Both the position numbers and the translations under genes were made by a program. From positions 310,001-374,000 of the forward strand of contig CANNFX010000001.1 in assembly GCA_947504025.1 (NCBI GenBank): a DNA stretch of 64,000 bases, in the 5' to 3' direction. Of the stretch, positions 42,891 through 52,069 are shown one piece after another; within the stretch, counting starts at the first letter, position 1; every line of letters begins with the position of its first letter. Under the pieces are notes generated by a model that made no database searches, had not been told where the DNA came from, and saw nothing but the letters and a program-made list of their open reading frames with translations. This DNA comes from an uncultured Sphingomonadaceae bacterium. GTDB lineage: Bacteria; Pseudomonadota; Alphaproteobacteria; Sphingomonadales; Sphingomonadaceae.

Positions 42891-43826
42891 ATGACAGTTT
42901 CTTTCAAGGACCGCGTAGCAATCGTAACTGGCGCCGGTGGCGGGCTCGGCAAAGAATATGCGCTCGAATTGGCCCGCCGCGGTGCAAAGGTCGTTGTCAA
43001 CGATCTCGGCGGATCACGTGATGGCACCGGCACGTCCGATGCAGCAGCCAAGGTTGTCGAAGAAATCGAAAAAATGGGCGGCGAAGCAATCGCTAACGGC
43101 GCATCAGTCACCGAATATGACCAGATGGAAAAGATGGTCGCCGACGCCAAACAAAAATGGGGCGGCGTACACGTGCTGATCAACAATGCCGGTGTCCTGC
43201 GCGACAAGAGCTTCGCAAAGATGAGCCCGGAAGACTTCGAATTCGTTGTCCGCGTTCACTTGCTTGGTTCGGCCTATGCTACAAAGGCATGCTGGGAAAC
43301 GTTCCGCGAACAGGCCTATGGCCGCATCCTGATGACCACCAGCTCAACCGGCTTGTTCGGAAACTTTGGCCAAGCAAATTACGGTGCGGCCAAGCTCGGT
43401 CTCGCCGGTCTGACCAAGACGCTTCACCTTGAAGGCGCGAAGTACAACATCAAGTGCAACTCGCTGTCGCCGGTGGCCGGCACGCGCATGACCGAAGATC
43501 TGTTCCCGCCTGAAGCATTCGCCCTGTTCTCACCTGAGAACGTTGCTCCGGCAGCGCTCTTTTTGGTCAGCGAAGATGCCCCCTCCAACGCCATCGTCGG
43601 CGCTGGTGCTGGTGGCTTTCACTCGGCATGGATCACGATGAATGACGCTGTTTGGCTCAAAGACGAAGATCGTACGGTCGAAGGCTTCGCAGCCAATTGG
43701 GACAAGATTTCAGAACAGAGCAATCTGGTCGCTCCGCAATCGGGCAGTGAACAAAGCGGTGCAATTTTGAAGGCCATGCAGAAGGTATTGGGCGCAGACG
43801 GCGCTCCTTCATCCGCCCGAGGATAA
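42891..43826 (+). CDS. Short-chain dehydrogenase, MFE-2-like hydroxyacyl dehydrogenase
   Basis: This 311-residue SDR has the NAD-binding TGAGGGLGKEYAL, the NNAG motif, and the catalytic Ser-Tyr-Lys (TTSSTG and YGAAKLG). Its sequence resembles the dehydrogenase part of the peroxisomal multifunctional enzyme type 2 (VVVNDLGGSRDGTG), which oxidises 3-hydroxyacyl-CoA in beta-oxidation. A C-terminal extension of about 50 residues is typical of that subgroup. I start at the ATG at 42891. A hairpin follows 29 bases after the stop. Confidence 0.88.
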   Translation: MTVSFKDRVAIVTGAGGGLGKEYALELARRGAKVVVNDLGGSRDGTGTSDAAAKVVEEIEKMGGEAIANGASVTEYDQMEKMVADAKQKWGGVHVLINNAGVLRDKSFAKMSPEDFEFVVRVHLLGSAYATKACWETFREQAYGRILMTTSSTGLFGNFGQANYGAAKLGLAGLTKTLHLEGAKYNIKCNSLSPVAGTRMTEDLFPPEAFALFSPENVAPAALFLVSEDAPSNAIVGAGAGGFHSAWITMNDAVWLKDEDRTVEGFAANWDKISEQSNLVAPQSGSEQSGAILKAMQKVLGADGAPSSARG

Positions 43827-43855
43827 GCCTCGCTGTATTGACACACTAACACACT

Positions 43856-43894
43856 AGGCCTATCCCTCGCTCTTCCAACAGGAGGGATAGGCCT
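43856..43894 (+). promoter_or_regulatory. Perfect 13-bp hairpin covering a ribosome-binding site
   Basis: AGGCCTATCCCTC (43856-43868) pairs exactly with GAGGGATAGGCCT (43882-43894) around a 13-base loop. The 3' arm contains most of the GGAGGG Shine-Dalgarno (43881-43886) of the gene starting at 43896, so folding would hide it. There is no T tract after the stem, so it is a poor intrinsic terminator. A switch, thermosensor or protein-binding site is possible. Confidence 0.7.
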
Positions 43895-43895
43895 G

Positions 43896-44963
43896 ATGTA
43901 CTCAGAAACAGACATCCAATCGGCAGTTGATGCTGGTGTCATGACACCAGAAGCTGCCAGCGCCCTGCGCGCCCATGTAACCGATGTACGCGAACGACCC
44001 GCGACCGACGAAGAAAACTTCCGGCTGGTCAATAGCTTCAACGACATTTTCGTGACTATCGCAGCGGTTCTGCTGCTCGTCGCCATGGCCGGCATCGGTC
44101 AGGCATTCACTCCTAATATCGATGGTCCACCGCCAATGGCTGGGCTGCTAGTCGCCGGTAGCGCCTGGCTGATGGCCGAATTCTTCACCCGCAAGCGCCG
44201 TATGGCCTTGCCCAGTATCGTTCTTTTGCTTGCCTTTGTGGGCGGCGTATTCGCAGCGCTGCTCGGCACGCTCGTAGTGGTTCTTGGAGCCGATAATTTC
44301 GGGCGCGGCGATGAAATGCTGATTGCAAGCCTTGTGTCGGGCAGCGCTTTGCTGACTGCAGGTGCCGCTTGGGCTCACTGGCGTCGCTTCAAAGTTCCGA
44401 TCACGATTGCAGCTGGGGCCGCTGCGGCGGCACTTACGGTTATCGCTCTAATCGCGGGTGCAATGGTACCAACTGGCGGCAATCCGGAGAACCTGCTTCT
44501 GGGCCTGGTCTTCGTCGCAGGTCTCGCGATCTTCGCATTCGCCATGCGCTGGGATATCTCAGACCGCATTCGTCAAACCCGGCGCAGTGATGTCGCCTTT
44601 TGGCTTCACCTGCTCGCCGCACCCATGATCGCGCACCCGCTGTTCCACATGCTCGGCGTAACAAGCGGCGATGCAATCACTCCAGCCGCAGCTGCTGGCG
44701 TCCTGGTAGTCTATGTCGCCTTGGGCATCATTGCCTTGGCCATCGACCGCCGAGCATTGCTCGTATCGGCCCTGGCTTACGTGCTGGTCGCCCTCACGTG
44801 GCTATTCGACCGTTTCGGCGCTGTAGAGCTTAATGTGGCGCTGACGGCGCTGGTTATCGGCTCAGCACTGCTTACGCTGTCGGCATTCTGGACACCGATC
44901 CGCAATTCACTGGTGGGTAAGTTGCCCAGCAACATGCAAACGCTGGTTCCAGCAGGAGCCTGA
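43896..44963 (+). CDS. Uncharacterised polytopic membrane protein
   Basis: The 355-residue protein has a short soluble N-terminal part (SETDIQSAVDAGVMTPEAAS) followed by about ten hydrophobic helices to the C-terminus. The N-terminal part recalls DUF2157-type proteins, but I would not assign a family. It starts with ATG 9 bases after GGAGGG, which is inside a perfect hairpin. It is followed, after two further hairpins, by a second membrane protein, with which it may form a unit. No transport or enzyme motif is seen. Confidence 0.75.
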   Translation: MYSETDIQSAVDAGVMTPEAASALRAHVTDVRERPATDEENFRLVNSFNDIFVTIAAVLLLVAMAGIGQAFTPNIDGPPPMAGLLVAGSAWLMAEFFTRKRRMALPSIVLLLAFVGGVFAALLGTLVVVLGADNFGRGDEMLIASLVSGSALLTAGAAWAHWRRFKVPITIAAGAAAAALTVIALIAGAMVPTGGNPENLLLGLVFVAGLAIFAFAMRWDISDRIRQTRRSDVAFWLHLLAAPMIAHPLFHMLGVTSGDAITPAAAAGVLVVYVALGIIALAIDRRALLVSALAYVLVALTWLFDRFGAVELNVALTALVIGSALLTLSAFWTPIRNSLVGKLPSNMQTLVPAGA

Positions 44964-44970
44964 TTGAAAC

Positions 44971-44989
44971 GCAGGGTTGCCAGCCCTGC
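44971..44989 (+). repeat. Small hairpin after the membrane-protein gene
   Basis: GCAGGG (44971-44976) pairs with CCCTGC (44984-44989) around seven bases, eight bases after the stop at 44963. It has no T tract. Together with the stronger hairpin at 45004 it makes a tandem pair in the 69-base gap between the two membrane genes. Confidence 0.45.
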
Positions 44990-45003
44990 CACTCAAACTC
45001 CAT

Positions 45004-45030
45004 AGCCCCCGGACAGCATATCCGGGGGCT
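45004..45030 (+). promoter_or_regulatory. 10-bp hairpin abutting the DUF4328 start codon
   Basis: AGCCCCCGGA (45004-45013) pairs exactly with TCCGGGGGCT (45021-45030) around a seven-base loop. The 3' arm carries the only Shine-Dalgarno-like run (GGGGG, 45024-45028) before the ATG at 45033. As with the hairpin at 43856, folding would restrict initiation; it could also end transcription of the upstream gene, though no T tract follows. Confidence 0.6.
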
Positions 45031-45032
45031 AA

Positions 45033-45638
45033 ATGGCTGAACTTACATTCGAACAAGGTCTGGATGCTTTGGACCGGCGCGCGTGGCTTGCTCAATTGTC
45101 GGCGCTTCCGGTACTTGCCTCAACAGTCGTTGCCGCCCTGCTGGTACTGCTGGAGGTAAACGGCGCTTGGTCATCGCCTTACTATGATACACTCGAAATG
45201 AGTCTGCTCGACATAGCCAGTTGGATATATCTTGGCAGCCTCACCATATCGATGGTGTTCATTGGAATGTGGATACACCTCGCCCACACAAATTTGAGGA
45301 CGATAGGCTTCGGGTCGCAAGAATTTACACCCGGCTGGTCGGTTCTCTGGTTCTTCATCCCAATCGCCAGCCTATGGAAGCCGTTTCAGGCGATGCGCGA
45401 ATTGTGGCGTAGGAGCACCAATAGCGGCGCGACAGACGGCCGTGAAGCGCCGCCACTAATGCTCGTCTGGTGGTCCGGCTGGATCATCGGCAGTATCGTG
45501 GGGTTTAGCGATTATTGGAACTATATGGATGCCATCGCCTATGCTGGCGAAGCCGTGGCCGCCGTGTGCATTATCCTGATAATCAGGCTAATTACTCAGG
45601 CGCAGCAAAGCTTGAATATCGGTCGAGCATTCGAATAA
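45033..45638 (+). CDS. DUF4328 membrane protein
   Basis: The 201-residue protein has four or five hydrophobic helices and the DUF4328 pattern around PGWSVLWFFIPIASLWKPFQ and SGWIIGSI. Function of the family is unknown. A stable hairpin reaches to within two bases of the start. It lies downstream of another uncharacterised membrane protein on the same strand and converges with a DUF2794 gene. Confidence 0.82.
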   Translation: MAELTFEQGLDALDRRAWLAQLSALPVLASTVVAALLVLLEVNGAWSSPYYDTLEMSLLDIASWIYLGSLTISMVFIGMWIHLAHTNLRTIGFGSQEFTPGWSVLWFFIPIASLWKPFQAMRELWRRSTNSGATDGREAPPLMLVWWSGWIIGSIVGFSDYWNYMDAIAYAGEAVAAVCIILIIRLITQAQQSLNIGRAFE

Positions 45639-45648
45639 GATCGCCGCC

Positions 45649-46002
45649 TTAAGCGTCGACCGCTTTCACCAAACGGCGTTCCATTGGGGCGAGCACACCG
45701 CCCAACTCATGCCCGCGTTTTAGCACTTGGCCGTGCTCTCCGAACAAAGTCCACATGCCCTGCTTGTTCCGCAATGAGGGGCGCTTTTCGATCCTGGCTT
45801 GCGGCTTTTCCGCGGCGCGGCGGAAGGCGGAGAAGCTGGCGAAATCCTTGGTGAAATCCATCGCGTAATCGCGCCATTCACCGGCAGCGACCATTCGGCC
45901 GTACAGGTCGAGGATTTTCTGGAGTTCGGTGCGTTCAAAGCCAACTTGCCGGACGGCCTTGCCGGGGAATGGGATAATCTGCCCGGCAGCATTTGCCGCC
46001 AT
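45649..46002 (-). CDS. DUF2794 protein
   Basis: A 117-residue protein typical of alphaproteobacteria, with the family block FERTELQKILDLYGRMVAAG, of which the middle (LYGRMVAAGEW) and RPSLRNKQGMWTLFGE are characteristic. Function unknown; no signal or membrane segment. Its start shares one base (46002) with the end of cysE, so the two are co-transcribed. Confidence 0.85.
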   Translation of the reverse strand: MAANAAGQIIPFPGKAVRQVGFERTELQKILDLYGRMVAAGEWRDYAMDFTKDFASFSAFRRAAEKPQARIEKRPSLRNKQGMWTLFGEHGQVLKRGHELGGVLAPMERRLVKAVDA

Positions 46003-46715
46003 CAGTCTTCGGTCCCACTTCGTGTCGCTTCCACAGGTGCTTCACCAGCAGGTGCGATCTGGGAATTACGCAAACCTTCAATCTCGGCAGAAAGCTGCGC
46101 GAGCCGCTCTTCAAGTTCCGTCACCTTGGCATTGCCTGGCTCACACGGATCATCACACGGTGTGCCGTAAGGGATGAACTCACGGATCCACGTTTCAACC
46201 GGCACAAGCGTGGAACGCGCCTTCATGCCGACCATTGTCGCGCCTTCGGGCACATCGTCTGTGACAACGGCGTTAGCGCCCACGCGGGCACGCTTGCCGA
46301 CAGTGATAGGCCCAAGGATTTGCGCGCCGGAACCAACAATTACTCCATCAGAAAGGGTCGGGTGCCGTTTGCCGGGCACTCCATTTGTGGGATTCGTTCC
46401 GCCGAGCGTAACACATTGATAGATCGTCACATCATCACCGATTTCGGCGGTTTCACCAATGACGGTAAAGCCATGGTCGATAAACAGATTGTGACCGATC
46501 TTCGCGCCGGGATGAATGTCGATTCCAGTCGCAAAGCGGCTGAAATGATTGACTAACCGCGCCAGAAAATACAGCTTTCCTCCGTAAAACCAATGCGCAA
46601 GCCGATGAAAAATCATCGCCCAAACGCCCGGATAGAGCATGATCTCCGCTCGCGAGCGCGGTGCGGGGTCACGGTCGTGGATCGAGTCCAGATATCTGGT
46701 GAGGCGGTTAAACAT
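46002..46715 (-). CDS. cysE: Serine O-acetyltransferase
   Basis: CysE makes O-acetylserine for cysteine synthesis. The 237-residue product is of the short EpsC-type, with hexapeptide-repeat beta-helix motifs (DIHPGAKIG, FIDHGFTVIGETAEIG, TLGGTNPTNGVPGKRHP) and catalytic His/Asp residues. A C-terminal tail of about 45 residues (ELEERLAQLSAEIEGLR) looks like a short coiled coil and is not essential to the fold. It overlaps the DUF2794 gene by one base. Confidence 0.93.
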   Translation of the reverse strand: MFNRLTRYLDSIHDRDPAPRSRAEIMLYPGVWAMIFHRLAHWFYGGKLYFLARLVNHFSRFATGIDIHPGAKIGHNLFIDHGFTVIGETAEIGDDVTIYQCVTLGGTNPTNGVPGKRHPTLSDGVIVGSGAQILGPITVGKRARVGANAVVTDDVPEGATMVGMKARSTLVPVETWIREFIPYGTPCDDPCEPGNAKVTELEERLAQLSAEIEGLRNSQIAPAGEAPVEATRSGTED

Positions 46716-46759
46716 CGTATCCGGATTCTTTCACCAATTGCCCGTTAAGGCAAGTTTGC

Positions 46760-47368
46760 TCAGAGTAGATTTGGTTGGGCACGGCCTTGAACGGCTTCCA
46801 ACGCATCTCTCCATACAGACATGGTAGCCGGAACTTTTCGTTCAAGGCTGATCCGGTCAATAGCTGCCACAAGCGCTTCAATGGCAGCAAAGCTACGCTC
46901 CGCACGGGGAGTAAGGTATGCACGCGCATCATCATTCAGCGATAGGCTTCGATGAACTGCATGCGCATCTATCAACGCGCCCACCATCTCATCATCTGGC
47001 ACACCAATTTCGAGATGTAGCGCTGCGCCTAGCCTAGAGCGCAAATCTGGCAGCGCAATTTCCCAATTCGTGCCGCTTGCGATCAGTAGTAGCGGCACAC
47101 CGTCCTGCTGCGCACGATTCCAGCGGTGGAACAGCGCATCTTCCTCCAGCCTATCGGCATCATCAACAACATCGCCGCCGTTTACCGCGAACCAACGTGC
47201 TAGCAGCGACTTTCCAGAACGCGGCGGCCCGGCAAGAATTGCAGTGCCATATGGCCAGCTTTCTGGTTGGCTTAGCGCATCGACAGCCGCCTGATTAGCA
47301 GAGCCTACAACGATACTCTCGGGGCCGTGATTGTCCCCCTTGGCCAACGGCAGGGCGATCTGCTTCAT
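46760..47368 (-). CDS. hdaA: DnaA-inactivator HdaA
   Basis: HdaA is a short AAA+ relative of DnaA that, with the sliding clamp, promotes hydrolysis of DnaA-ATP after initiation. The 202-residue product starts MKQIALPLA, which holds the clamp-binding type QxxLPL motif, then Walker A GPPRSGKS and Walker B VVDDADRL; it lacks DnaA domains I and IV. It is two bases from the end of the upstream DUF2066 gene, so the two are co-transcribed. Confidence 0.9.
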   Translation of the reverse strand: MKQIALPLAKGDNHGPESIVVGSANQAAVDALSQPESWPYGTAILAGPPRSGKSLLARWFAVNGGDVVDDADRLEEDALFHRWNRAQQDGVPLLLIASGTNWEIALPDLRSRLGAALHLEIGVPDDEMVGALIDAHAVHRSLSLNDDARAYLTPRAERSFAAIEALVAAIDRISLERKVPATMSVWRDALEAVQGRAQPNLL

Positions 47369-47370
47369 AA

Positions 47371-48654
47371 TCAGCGACTTATGCCGAGGCCGGTGGTGCC
47401 TTCATTCACCGCGAAACCGCGGGCGCGTAACGCTGCGGCCAGTTCGGGCAAAGTTCCAGAATAGCTGACCCGCATCACCGACGTGCCGCCGATCGCTATC
47501 GAACTGGTGGCAACACCGCTTACACCCGCAGTACCGCGCACGCCTGACAGGGCTGCGTCGACCGAAGGTGCGTCCGGAGTCGCAAATTGTACGACATAAG
47601 AAGCGACTACCGCAGCCGTAGCTGTGGGCGTTGGGGTCGGTTCAGGTTCAGTCTCGCTTACAGTAACGACGCGGGCAGCGGCGGCTTCGGCACGCTCCTG
47701 TGCCTGAATTTGCCTGCCAAGCTCAATCAAGCGCTGAATCGCCGGATCAGCCGAACCGCCACCGAAATTCAGTGTAGGATCGGGCTTCAGGAGGCCGTCG
47801 GACAACGCCTTTGCGAAAATATCATTGAAGCGGCCACGCGCCTGCAGGAGCATCGCGGCCAATCCCTCTTCATTGTCGGCGGTCAGTTTGAAGCTGTCGA
47901 GATAGCGGTTGTCTGGACCATAACGTGCCGTGAACACCCCCTCGATTGGACCGCCAGGCCATTGGCGTTCCAGCTTCGCGACGGGAACAATCACGTCAGC
48001 GGCATCGAACTGGTCGAGGATATTGCGCCACCACGTGCGACTACGGCGGCCTACCTGTCCATATGTCAGTAGTAGTGAATCACCATTAGCACCTGATGGA
48101 CGCACATAATTGATCGCGCTCGCGCCTGATTGATATTCAGCCCAAACACGCTGCCAAGGATTGCGCATTTCAAACATTGTGTTGACGCCGCCTGATTCGA
48201 GTACCGGGAGCAGCAACATCGGTGCCGATCGCTTGCGGCGCCCCGCTGCACCAAGGCTACGTCCAGCGCGCGAACGGTCGAAAATCACACCAAGTGTCGC
48301 AATATAGCGGCGCGGACCGATCTGCTCGCGTTCGATCACAACTGCTGAAACCATCGATTCGAGCTGCGAATCACTAATCGAAGGGCCGCCGAGCTTCTTC
48401 CAGCCCAATCGCTGCGCCTCTCTCCAACCCTTCTGCCTAGCATCCTCAGAATTTTTACCCCGCACGTCGACTTTGATGTCGCCAACTTCGATATCCGTAC
48501 TGCTCGCCAAGGGCGCAATGCCCCGATCACCGGCGACTTGCGCAGTCAAAGACTGCCAAGCAAGCACACCCGCAACCGCGAGAACACAGGCGGCAATCAG
48601 GGCCGGAAGGAAGCGGCGCATCGGGCGCATTGAAGAGGCTTTTGTAAAGGTCAT
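47371..48654 (-). CDS. DUF2066 domain protein
   Basis: The 427-residue protein has one N-terminal membrane helix (FLPALIAACVLAVAGVLAW) and a DUF2066-like region after it (about 50-300; VDVRGKNSEDARQKGWREA). Its last 70 residues resemble an RNA-binding-type or ACT-like fold with a Thr/Pro/Glu-rich linker before it (ETEPEPTPTPTATA). I start at the ATG at 48654. Family function is unknown. It is upstream of hdaA and divergent from purM. Confidence 0.75.
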   Translation of the reverse strand: MTFTKASSMRPMRRFLPALIAACVLAVAGVLAWQSLTAQVAGDRGIAPLASSTDIEVGDIKVDVRGKNSEDARQKGWREAQRLGWKKLGGPSISDSQLESMVSAVVIEREQIGPRRYIATLGVIFDRSRAGRSLGAAGRRKRSAPMLLLPVLESGGVNTMFEMRNPWQRVWAEYQSGASAINYVRPSGANGDSLLLTYGQVGRRSRTWWRNILDQFDAADVIVPVAKLERQWPGGPIEGVFTARYGPDNRYLDSFKLTADNEEGLAAMLLQARGRFNDIFAKALSDGLLKPDPTLNFGGGSADPAIQRLIELGRQIQAQERAEAAAARVVTVSETEPEPTPTPTATAAVVASYVVQFATPDAPSVDAALSGVRGTAGVSGVATSSIAIGGTSVMRVSYSGTLPELAAALRARGFAVNEGTTGLGISR

Positions 48655-48722
48655 GGGGAAAACGAAGTGCCTTTTGCCCAATGGTACGTGGAAATCCAAG
48701 CGCGAAAGCGTAAGAGCGCCGA

Positions 48723-49829
48723 ATGACTTCGCAAAAAACTGATCCCGAGAGCTACACATACGAGAGCGCAGGCGTCTCGATTGCCGCCGGAAACGCACTG
48801 GTGAAAGCCATCGGCCCACTCGCCAAATCCACCGCTCGCCCTGGTGCCACATCGGAACTAGGCGGATTCGGTGGGTTTTTCGATCCCAAGGCGGCAGGAT
48901 ACAAAGACCCGCTGTTGGTGGCTGCGAACGACGGAGTCGGTACAAAACTGAAACTCGCTATTGAACATGATCGGCATGACACAGTCGGCGTCGATCTGGT
49001 CGCAATGTGCGTCAACGATCTGATTGTTCAGGGTGCAGAGCCGCTTTTCTTCCTCGACTATTTCGCCACTGGTGCATTGGACAACGGCATCGCCGAACGT
49101 GTGGTCGCAGGCATTGCCGATGGCTGCTTGCAATCCGGATGCGCGCTCATCGGCGGCGAAACTGCTGAAATGCCGGGAATGTATGCGGCTGGTGACTATG
49201 ACCTTGCAGGCTTTTGCGTCGGCGCGGTTGAACGCGGCGAACAACTGACAGGAGAGAAAGTTGCTCCGGGTCACGTGTTGCTCGGCCTCGCAAGTTCAGG
49301 CGTGCACTCGAACGGCTACTCGTTGGTTCGCCGACTTGCGGCCGACAAGGACTGGAAGCTGGACCGCCCGGCCCTGTTCGATCCGGACAAATTACTGATC
49401 GACCATTTGATCGAACCGACCCGCATCTATGTAAAAATGCTTCTGCCCGCTATTCGCGCCGGTCTGGTCGATGCGCTCGCTCATATCACTGGTGGCGGTT
49501 TGCTGGAAAACATTCCACGCATTCTGCCTGATGGCGCACATGCGATGGTAGATGCTGATAGCTGGGAACAACCTCGCTTGATGGCTTTCCTGCAAGGACA
49601 GGGGAACATCGAACCCGAAGAAATGTCGCGAACCTTCAATTGCGGCGTTGGCATGATTCTCGCCGTACATCCTGACCAAGTGGATGAGTTAACTGGAATG
49701 TTGGCCGAGACCGGCGAAAATGTCTTGCGGATCGGTACGATCGAAGCGGGTGACAAAGGTTGCACAGTAACCGGATCAACCGGAACGTGGTCGGCACGTT
49801 CTGACTGGAAAGCCACGCACCTTGGCTGA
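48723..49829 (+). CDS. purM: AIR synthetase (cyclo-ligase)
   Basis: PurM closes the imidazole ring in purine synthesis. The 368-residue protein has the family motifs [31 protein letters not shown] and [13 protein letters not shown]. Its last eight bases overlap the purN-like gene. Confidence 0.97.
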   Translation: MTSQKTDPESYTYESAGVSIAAGNALVKAIGPLAKSTARPGATSELGGFGGFFDPKAAGYKDPLLVAANDGVGTKLKLAIEHDRHDTVGVDLVAMCVNDLIVQGAEPLFFLDYFATGALDNGIAERVVAGIADGCLQSGCALIGGETAEMPGMYAAGDYDLAGFCVGAVERGEQLTGEKVAPGHVLLGLASSGVHSNGYSLVRRLAADKDWKLDRPALFDPDKLLIDHLIEPTRIYVKMLLPAIRAGLVDALAHITGGGLLENIPRILPDGAHAMVDADSWEQPRLMAFLQGQGNIEPEEMSRTFNCGVGMILAVHPDQVDELTGMLAETGENVLRIGTIEAGDKGCTVTGSTGTWSARSDWKATHLG

Positions 49830-50784
49830 TCGCGCTCGGGTTGCGGTGATGGTTTCCGGAAGCGGAACCAACATGGCCGCCCTGCTCTATGCCAGCCGCC
49901 AACCCGGAGCGATGTATGAGATCGTACTGGTCGCCAGTAACGATCCGAATGCAGGCGCGATTACCTTTGCGGAGGCTGAGGGCATCCCGACTTTTGCTTT
50001 GCCCCACAAGGGCATGGAACGCCCGGACCACGATACGGCGATGGACGAAGCAATCCGCAAGAGCGGCGCGACCATGATCGCACTTGCCGGATATATGCGC
50101 GTGTTGGGCGCTGATTTCGTGCGTAGCTGGGACGGTAGGATGCTGAACGTGCACCCGTCCCTGCTACCCAAATATCGTGGGCTGGAAACGCATAAGCGCG
50201 CCATCGAAGCGGGTGACAGCCACGGCGGAGCATCGGTGCATCTGGTAACCGAGGAACTGGATGCCGGCGAAGTGCTCGGGCAAGCCAAAGTGGTGATCAT
50301 GCCCGCCGACACCGTCGAAACGCTGGCCGCCCGCGTCAAAATTGCCGAGCACCAGCTCTACCCACGCGTGCTCAATGAATATGCCGGACGGCCATATGAC
50401 GCAGATTGGTTGCTTGGTCGGATACGCTCCCTCGCTCTGGACCTTCCAGAGGCAGAAGAGCGCGAATCCCATGGCGCCCCGGGCTGGCGAACCGGCGGCA
50501 AGAGCGGCAAATACTTCGCATATTTTAACAACCAACATCACGGTGAACCGCATGTCGCTTTGCTCGTAAAGACCAGCGGACCGGATGAAATGGCCGCGCT
50601 GATCGAACGCGATCCGGATACGTTTTTTCGTCCGGCCTATTACGGCGCAAGTGGCTGGGTCGGTTTCATCTTAAACCGGCCCGACACAGACTGGGAACAA
50701 GCCCGTCACTGGCTTGAGCGTAGTTGGCAATCAGTTGCACCAAAGCGCCTTACCAAACTGATCAACGTAGCTGATGAATTTTAA
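49822..50784 (+). CDS. purN: GAR formyltransferase fused to YjbR/MmcQ-like domain
   Basis: Residues 1-190 are PurN, which adds the first formyl group to GAR using formyl-[12 protein letters not shown], the catalytic Asn109-x-His111 in [10 protein letters not shown], and Asp148 in ELDAGEVLG. The chain then goes straight into a domain of about 125 residues (195-320) matching MmcQ/YjbR proteins ([41 protein letters not shown]). The normal PurN C-terminal strand is replaced. Translation starts at TTG within purM. YjbR proteins have a DNA-binding-like fold of unknown role. Confidence 0.9.
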   Translation: MADRARVAVMVSGSGTNMAALLYASRQPGAMYEIVLVASNDPNAGAITFAEAEGIPTFALPHKGMERPDHDTAMDEAIRKSGATMIALAGYMRVLGADFVRSWDGRMLNVHPSLLPKYRGLETHKRAIEAGDSHGGASVHLVTEELDAGEVLGQAKVVIMPADTVETLAARVKIAEHQLYPRVLNEYAGRPYDADWLLGRIRSLALDLPEAEERESHGAPGWRTGGKSGKYFAYFNNQHHGEPHVALLVKTSGPDEMAALIERDPDTFFRPAYYGASGWVGFILNRPDTDWEQARHWLERSWQSVAPKRLTKLINVADEF

Positions 50785-50829
50785 TGTTCGATCGCTGGTC
50801 ACAGCAAATGATTGGGTCGTTCTAAAGCC

Positions 50830-52035
50830 ATGCCGGTCCCTCCCCGCCCTCATCCCTTGGCTCGCGCGCCGCTGGTTGACCGGATTGACAGGTGGATAGC
50901 CACGGGATGGGAGCGCGGTTGGATGGACGAAATCTCGCTCGATCCGGACCAGTTGCTCAAAATCGGCAGCAAAGGGTATGAGGCTGACGATGAAGCCGGT
51001 GGCCGCGAAAATCGCGATATTGCCGACTGGCAGCTTCGGCTCGAGAAGCTCTGTCACTCTGTAAAAGAAGAAGCCCGGCTTAATTCACTAGGCAGGACAT
51101 TTGCTTACGGCTTGCTGACACGGGCAATCCGACAGCGTTTCGCTCTGGGAGCTTTATGGCGTCAGAAACCCGAATTGCTCGAAACCAAACTCGCACCTCC
51201 AATCATAGTGGTAGGTCAAATGCGGTCAGGAACGACCCGAATTCATCGACTTATCGCGGCTGACCCTGCGCATTCGGCAACCCGATTTTGCGATAGCTGG
51301 CACCCCGTGCCGGAAAAGCCCGACTTGCGGCCCATACGTGGCGGCCTGAAGCTATTTCTGGCCCGCAAGCTCGACCCATGGCTAGATACACTTCACCCTT
51401 TCGGTGCTGCACGGGCGGATGAAGAACTTGGATGGCTGGCCACTACGTTCGATCACTGCACCTATGAAGCGCAGTGGCAAATCCCGTCATTCGTGAAATT
51501 CAGCGAAACAAGGGATGCCACACCCGTCTACCGCGAATTTGCTCGTATCCTGGCGACCGACGCAGCCAACCACAGGAATGCGCACTTACCGCGCGTTATG
51601 AAAGTCCCGCAATTCGGCGAGGACTTGACCGAAATGCTAACGCAGTTTCCCGACGCCCGTATTGTGGTGTCACGCCGTGCACCCGAAGAAGTGACCCGCA
51701 GCGCCGCTTCGCTAGTGGCCAACCAAATGACCATTCAATCAGATGAAGTGGATCTGACTGCAATTGAGCTTGAGTGGGGCCGCAAAGCAGCCCTGCGGCA
51801 AGAACGCACAGAAACGGCGTTAGCGACATTTAAGGGTCCAGTGGCAGAAGTAGATTTTGTGCGGCTTGGTGACGATTGGGAAACCGAAATCGCGACCCTC
51901 TACGGGGCACTGGACTTGGACTTTGGTACGGCAGCACTCGAAGCTATGCGTTCAGAACAGAAAATAAATGCGCGCGCGCTTCATGAGAAGCACGGCGCGC
52001 ATCTAGATGAATTCAGCAAGGTGGCAGCCCGGTAA
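50830..52035 (+). CDS. Sulfotransferase-family protein
   Basis: The 401-residue protein has the PAPS-binding P-loop IIVVGQMRSGTTRIHRLIA at about 130 and a second phosphate-binding stretch (DARIVVSRRAPEEV) as in Stf0-like or heparan-type bacterial sulfotransferases. It would transfer sulfate from PAPS to a hydroxyl group of an unknown acceptor. I start at the ATG at 50830; a TTG at 50812 is also in frame. It follows purN by 45 bases on the same strand. Confidence 0.85.
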   Translation: MPVPPRPHPLARAPLVDRIDRWIATGWERGWMDEISLDPDQLLKIGSKGYEADDEAGGRENRDIADWQLRLEKLCHSVKEEARLNSLGRTFAYGLLTRAIRQRFALGALWRQKPELLETKLAPPIIVVGQMRSGTTRIHRLIAADPAHSATRFCDSWHPVPEKPDLRPIRGGLKLFLARKLDPWLDTLHPFGAARADEELGWLATTFDHCTYEAQWQIPSFVKFSETRDATPVYREFARILATDAANHRNAHLPRVMKVPQFGEDLTEMLTQFPDARIVVSRRAPEEVTRSAASLVANQMTIQSDEVDLTAIELEWGRKAALRQERTETALATFKGPVAEVDFVRLGDDWETEIATLYGALDLDFGTAALEAMRSEQKINARALHEKHGAHLDEFSKVAAR

Positions 52036-52069
52036 TGCCGTTTCCTGCGAGTAGCGCCTAACCTGCCGG

